The notes under the pieces: model-generated
Databases searched by the model: none
Told to the model about the DNA's origin: nothing
Seen by the model: the letters and a program-made list of their open reading frames with translations, nothing else
From: Holophagaceae bacterium UBA706
Lineage (GTDB): Bacteria > Acidobacteriota > Holophagae > Holophagales > Holophagaceae
Length of the DNA: 15,211 nucleotides
NCBI GenBank assembly: GCA_002298155.1
Contig: DBME01000095.1
Coordinates: 8,225 to 23,435, forward strand
Reading direction: 5' to 3'
Part shown: positions 12,071 through 15,211 of the stretch, one piece after another
Position numbering within the stretch: the first letter of the stretch is position 1
Layout: every line of letters starts with the position of its first letter
Position numbers and translations under genes: made by a program

Positions 12071-13778
12071 AGCTCCAGCTTCCGTCCTGGGTGGCCGCCA
12101 TCACCTTCACGTAGCGCGCCTGGATGTTCAGGCGGTTGACCTTGAAGACCTTGTGCCAGACCGAGTCGGCGAGGAACCCCGTGGGCACCGTGCCCAGGGT
12201 GGTCCAGGTCTCCCCGTCCTCGGAGCAGGCGTAGGTGACGCTCACCGGCAGGGGGATGTAGTCGGCCTCGTCCCGCAGCCAGTCGCTGTTCACCTCGTGG
12301 ATGGTCTGCACGGAGCCCAGGTCCACGATCCAGGTGTTGCCGGCATTGGTGCGGCCCTGCCAGGCCTCGTCCCAGGGGGAGTTGGTGCCGTAGATGCCGT
12401 CGGTGAGGGCGCCCCCGGGGTCGGGATGGCCGGGGTCCGCTTCGGTGGACGTGGTGTAGGCCTTGCCCAGGGCCAGATTGGTCTCGTACACGGGGTCGAC
12501 CGGGGTCGACACCGTGACGGCCGCGCTGGGGGCCGAGACGTTGCCCGCGGCATCCACGGCGGCGACGGTGTAGGTGTACTCGGTCCCGGGGTCCAGGCCC
12601 ACGTCGCCGTAAGAGCCGTGGGTGGTGTGCACCCGCTGGGTGGTGCCGTCCCGGTCCACGTCGTAGGCCACGACGCCGAGGTTGTCCGCGGCCACCTGCC
12701 AGGTCAGGGCCACGCTGTGCCCGTCCAGCGCCACGGCGGCCAGTCCCGCGGGAACGGTGGGGGCCTGGGAATCCAGGAGCCCGGTGGTGACGTACTGGCG
12801 GTAGGTCTCGTAATAGAAGGGGTTGACCGTCTGGGGGTTGAGATAATCCGGGAAGGACCAGCTGAGCATGCTGCTCACGTAGGGCTGCACCGCCCGCATG
12901 TCGTCCACGATCCCCCCGATGGGCATGGTCGACCAGTCGGCGATCTGGAAGGTCTCCGTGTCGGACCAGAGCAGGCACTTGGAATTGGCGTCGGCGATGG
13001 CGTTCTTCGTGGCCAGGAACCATTCCGGCAGGACGTCGACGGTGGTGTTGCCCGCGCCGACGCCGTCCTGGAGGGCGATGACGTCGATGGGCGCCCGGGC
13101 CAGGATGTAGCCCCACATCGCGCGCCAGCCGGCGGAATCGAGGCCGTAGGCGGGGTTGAAGAAGGGCGCGATGATCACGGGCCGCCCGGGGGCGATGGCG
13201 TGGAGGTGGTCGGCCACGGTCTTGTAGAACTGGGCCAGGGGCGCCCATTCCTCGGCGGTGGGGAAGGTGACGTTGTCCGCCTCGAAGGGCAGGTACCACC
13301 CCTTGAAGGTGGGCTCGTCCTTGTAGAGGGCCCAGAGTTCGTCGGCCACCTGGTTGGCCAGGGTGGCCTGGGCGGCGAGCCAGTCCGGGTCCGTGGACAT
13401 GGACCACCAGTCGTCGCTGGACTGCAGGCCGAGGTACATGTCCACCCCCTGCAGGGTGGCGTTGGGGAAGGCCTCGGGGATGGTGGGGAAGACCATGGTG
13501 AAGCCGGGCAGGGAGGTGGGATACCGCGTGGTCATGGACGAACCGTTCGCGGCGTGGTTCACCACGGCCTGGGTGAGGCCGGCGGCGCGCATGGCGGAGA
13601 AGCAGGCCCCCCACTGCCCGCTGTGCATGACGTCCTGGCTCACGAAGGTGCCCTGCAGCCGGGGGGTGTGGAAGTCCGGGGGAGGGGCCCCCGGGGTTTC
13701 GTCGGAGCTGGAGCTGCAGCCCACCAGGGCCAGGGCCAGGGCCGAACCGAGGACGGAGAAGGGGAATCGTGGGGCCAC
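12042..13778 (-). CDS. Lipoprotein with DUF4434-type barrel, fibronectin III and discoidin domains
   Basis: 578 residues. GTG 13778 is the start, with GGAGG (13788-13784) 5 bases upstream. The signal peptide ends in a lipobox, LVGC (18-21), so Cys21 is lipidated and the protein is anchored to a membrane, probably outer-surface or periplasmic. Residues about 40-325 look like the DUF4434 glycoside-hydrolase-like TIM barrel (GTFVSQD, LQGVDMYLGLQSSDDWW, GWYLPFEADNV with an acidic pair at the end of a strand, then VIIAPFFNPAYG). Residues about 338-425 are a fibronectin type III module (ending TEYTYTVAAVDAAGNVSAPS). Residues about 432-578 are an F5/8 type C (discoidin) carbohydrate-binding module (NLALGKAYTTST, TWIVDLGSVQTIHEV, ARYVKVMAATQDGSW). 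This suggests a surface polysaccharide-acting or binding protein. Its substrate is unknown and catalysis is not proved. Confidence 0.87.
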   Translation of the reverse strand: MAPRFPFSVLGSALALALVGCSSSSDETPGAPPPDFHTPRLQGTFVSQDVMHSGQWGACFSAMRAAGLTQAVVNHAANGSSMTTRYPTSLPGFTMVFPTIPEAFPNATLQGVDMYLGLQSSDDWWSMSTDPDWLAAQATLANQVADELWALYKDEPTFKGWYLPFEADNVTFPTAEEWAPLAQFYKTVADHLHAIAPGRPVIIAPFFNPAYGLDSAGWRAMWGYILARAPIDVIALQDGVGAGNTTVDVLPEWFLATKNAIADANSKCLLWSDTETFQIADWSTMPIGGIVDDMRAVQPYVSSMLSWSFPDYLNPQTVNPFYYETYRQYVTTGLLDSQAPTVPAGLAAVALDGHSVALTWQVAADNLGVVAYDVDRDGTTQRVHTTHGSYGDVGLDPGTEYTYTVAAVDAAGNVSAPSAAVTVSTPVDPVYETNLALGKAYTTSTEADPGHPDPGGALTDGIYGTNSPWDEAWQGRTNAGNTWIVDLGSVQTIHEVNSDWLRDEADYIPLPVSVTYACSEDGETWTTLGTVPTGFLADSVWHKVFKVNRLNIQARYVKVMAATQDGSWSFIDEIEVRQ

Positions 13779-13966
13779 GAGCGCCTCCGGAAAGGGGTTG
13801 GATTCGGGATGTCCTTATAATGATATATCGTTTCGGAGGGATGCGGGACTTTTTTTGTCGTGGGAAGGTAGGGATTCCCATGGGCAAGCGCGCCCGATAT
13901 TCTCATTGAAATCACCAACAAGTCTTCGTGCCCCGGTTTGTTATCCATTAACACCAAGGAGCTTCT

Positions 13967-15160
13967 GTGAACAAACGCCCCCTGCTCGCTCTCCTCATCG
14001 TGGGAGGCCTGGCCTTCCCAGCCCATGCCCAGTTCTGGGACCGGCTGATCAACCCCGATATCCAGGTCACCCTGACCCATCCGCCCGCGCTGGGCATCAA
14101 GGTGCAGCGCGTGGCCTTCGCCCCCGTGAGCACCCCCGCGGCCGAGGATCTGGTTTCGGCCTGCATCGCCGACCTCACCGGCACCGGTGAGATCGAAGTG
14201 CTGGACCGTGGCAACATCGAGAAGGTCCTGGGCGAGCAGAAGTTCACGAACTCCGGGCTCGTGGACGAGAAGTCCGCGGTGGAGCTGGGCAAGCTTCTGG
14301 GCTCCTCGGTGCTGCTCTTCGTGAAGGTGCAGCGGTCCGACGTCAAGCACATCCCCCTGCGCTCCACGGAACCCTCCTGGACCGACAAGAAGGGCGGGTA
14401 CCACCCCGCCGTGACCACCTTCACCTCCAAGACGCAGGTGGAGTTCAACGGCTCGGTGCAGGCGGTGGATCTGGCCACGGGCCGCATCTACAGCCAGCAG
14501 CGCATCGCCGTGTCCCCCAGCAAGGAGGTCTCCTCCGACCAGGGCATGCCGGAATACCCCTCCGAGACCGAAGTTCGCGAACTGGCCGTGGGCATGGCCC
14601 GCACCCAGGTCCACCAGATGCTCTGCGCCTGGACGGAACAGCGCAAGCTCATCTTCTACGATGACAAGGACTACGGCATGAAGGCCGCCTACAAGCGGCT
14701 GCAGCTGAACGACGCCCGGGGCGCCCTCGGCCTGTCCCTGGAAGCCCTGGCCGCCGCCAAGGCGGATCCCAAGGCCGCCGTGAAGTACGTGGGCCGCACC
14801 AACTACAACGTCGGCATGTGCCACTTCATCCTGGGCGACTATGCCGCGGCGCTGCCCTTCCTCAAGGCGGCCCGCGAGACGGATCCCAGCCACAAGATCT
14901 TCGCCGGCGCCGAAGCGGAATGCCTGCGCGGCATCCAGCTGGCTGCCGAGATGAACAAGGTCGACGCCCGCAGCGCCAAGGTCGAAGTGGAGGCCCCCAA
15001 GGCCCAGGCCGCCGCGGCCGCCAAGGAGCCCGCCCCCGCACCCAAGGGCGGCGAGTCCGTGGAGGACCGCCTCAAGAAGCTCGAAGCCCTGAAGAAGAAG
15101 GGGCTGCTCTCCCCGCAGGAGTACAAGGCGAAGCGTGCCGAGATCATGAAGGACCTGTAA
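13967..15160 (+). CDS. Exported CsgG-like protein with TPR region and SHOCT tail
   Basis: 397 residues from GTG 13967, with AAGGAG (13956-13961) 5 bases upstream. A signal peptide (MNKRPLLALLIVGGLAFPAHA) is cut before QFWD; there is no lipobox cysteine. Residues about 45-225 resemble the CsgG/HfaB family (RVAFAPVSTPAAEDLVSACIADL, then EIEVLDRGNIEKVLGEQKF and LGKLLGSSVLLFVKVQRS). That family forms or helps outer-membrane secretion pores or scores envelope assembly. Residues about 240-325 carry two tetratricopeptide-like helix pairs (ARGALGLSLEALAAAKADP, NVGMCHFILGDYAAALPFLKAARETDPSH). An Ala/Pro-rich linker follows, then a SHOCT motif (about 364-397, VEDRLKKLEALKKKGLLSPQEY). The lack of lipidation distinguishes it from CsgG itself, so it may be a periplasmic relative rather than the pore. 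It diverges from the lipoprotein gene. Confidence 0.87.
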   Translation: MNKRPLLALLIVGGLAFPAHAQFWDRLINPDIQVTLTHPPALGIKVQRVAFAPVSTPAAEDLVSACIADLTGTGEIEVLDRGNIEKVLGEQKFTNSGLVDEKSAVELGKLLGSSVLLFVKVQRSDVKHIPLRSTEPSWTDKKGGYHPAVTTFTSKTQVEFNGSVQAVDLATGRIYSQQRIAVSPSKEVSSDQGMPEYPSETEVRELAVGMARTQVHQMLCAWTEQRKLIFYDDKDYGMKAAYKRLQLNDARGALGLSLEALAAAKADPKAAVKYVGRTNYNVGMCHFILGDYAAALPFLKAARETDPSHKIFAGAEAECLRGIQLAAEMNKVDARSAKVEVEAPKAQAAAAAKEPAPAPKGGESVEDRLKKLEALKKKGLLSPQEYKAKRAEIMKDL

Positions 15161-15164
15161 AAAC

Positions 15165-15211
15165 TCCGAGACTCGGACTGGAACAGCGCCCGGAGCGGAC
15201 ACCCGCTCCGG
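15165..15211 (+). terminator. Terminator-like hairpins after the CsgG-like gene
   Basis: A 9-bp perfect stem, CCGGAGCGG (15190-15198) with CCGCTCCGG (15203-15211) and a 4-base ACAC loop, ends exactly at the window edge. Any T-run would be beyond it. A smaller near-palindrome, TCCGAG-A-CTCGGA, lies at 15165-15177. Confidence 0.55.

Noticed and set aside
11992..13887. Arg/Pro/His-rich frames on both strands through the lipoprotein region
   Set aside because: They are out of frame with the signal peptide, FN3 and discoidin motifs and show no family similarity.
1..15211. CRISPR array, tRNA, rRNA or phage genes
   Set aside because: No regularly spaced repeats, cloverleaf with CCA-type end, rRNA signature or phage structural or integrase proteins could be seen on either strand.

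Overview
The window is a GC-rich (mostly about two-thirds G+C), gene-dense bacterial chromosome segment. It has Shine-Dalgarno-led genes, many of them divergent or convergent pairs. No rRNA, tRNA, transposase, integrase or CRISPR array is visible. The gene styles are a multi-PAS soluble hybrid kinase, butyrate-kinase type acyl-phosphate enzymes, a DUF4434 lipoprotein and a CsgG/TPR/SHOCT secreted protein. With the composition they suggest a chemoheterotroph of the Acidobacteriota, perhaps class Holophagae (Geothrix/Holophaga relatives). That is an inference from style, not a database match.

Left part (1-4580). A cut-off short-chain dehydrogenase runs off the left edge. Divergent from it is a phosphate butyryltransferase gene, and the space between them holds a perfect 13-bp inverted repeat. 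A small unrecognised protein follows on the minus strand, then a large four-PAS hybrid histidine kinase with a C-terminal receiver.

Middle (4504-8786). A strikingly lower-GC gene encodes an exported ankyrin-like protein, and its 3' end lies inside a long nested hairpin. Next, on the same strand, is the most unusual gene: a 737-residue fusion of a phosphate-acyltransferase-like domain to a complete butyrate kinase. The acyltransferase-like half lacks the Ser-Arg active-site pair, while the separate enzyme at 226 keeps it. A ferritin-like di-iron protein gene diverges from the fusion. It overlaps convergently a small protein built from two similar halves, which has a well-formed promoter overlapped by a palindrome.

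Right part (8953-15211). A minus-strand purine-salvage pair (GMP reductase/IMP dehydrogenase family enzyme plus a purine phosphoribosyltransferase) diverges from a two-gene unit. That unit is a 62-residue unknown protein coupled by a 4-base overlap to a DNA photolyase with changes at several key residues. The photolyase overlaps convergently a DUF4434-FN3-discoidin lipoprotein gene. The last gene is an exported CsgG-like/TPR/SHOCT protein, followed by a terminator-like hairpin at the window edge.

No single operon unites the window. The clearest functional link is acyl-CoA/acyl-phosphate/carboxylate interconversion: the phosphate butyryltransferase at 226-1131 and the butyrate-kinase fusion at 5531-7744 could together make ATP from butyryl-CoA or branched acyl-CoA, or activate the acids in reverse. 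The second link is purine salvage (GMP reductase family plus phosphoribosyltransferase). The ferritin and photolyase are stress or maintenance functions, and the kinase has no visible cognate partner gene nearby.
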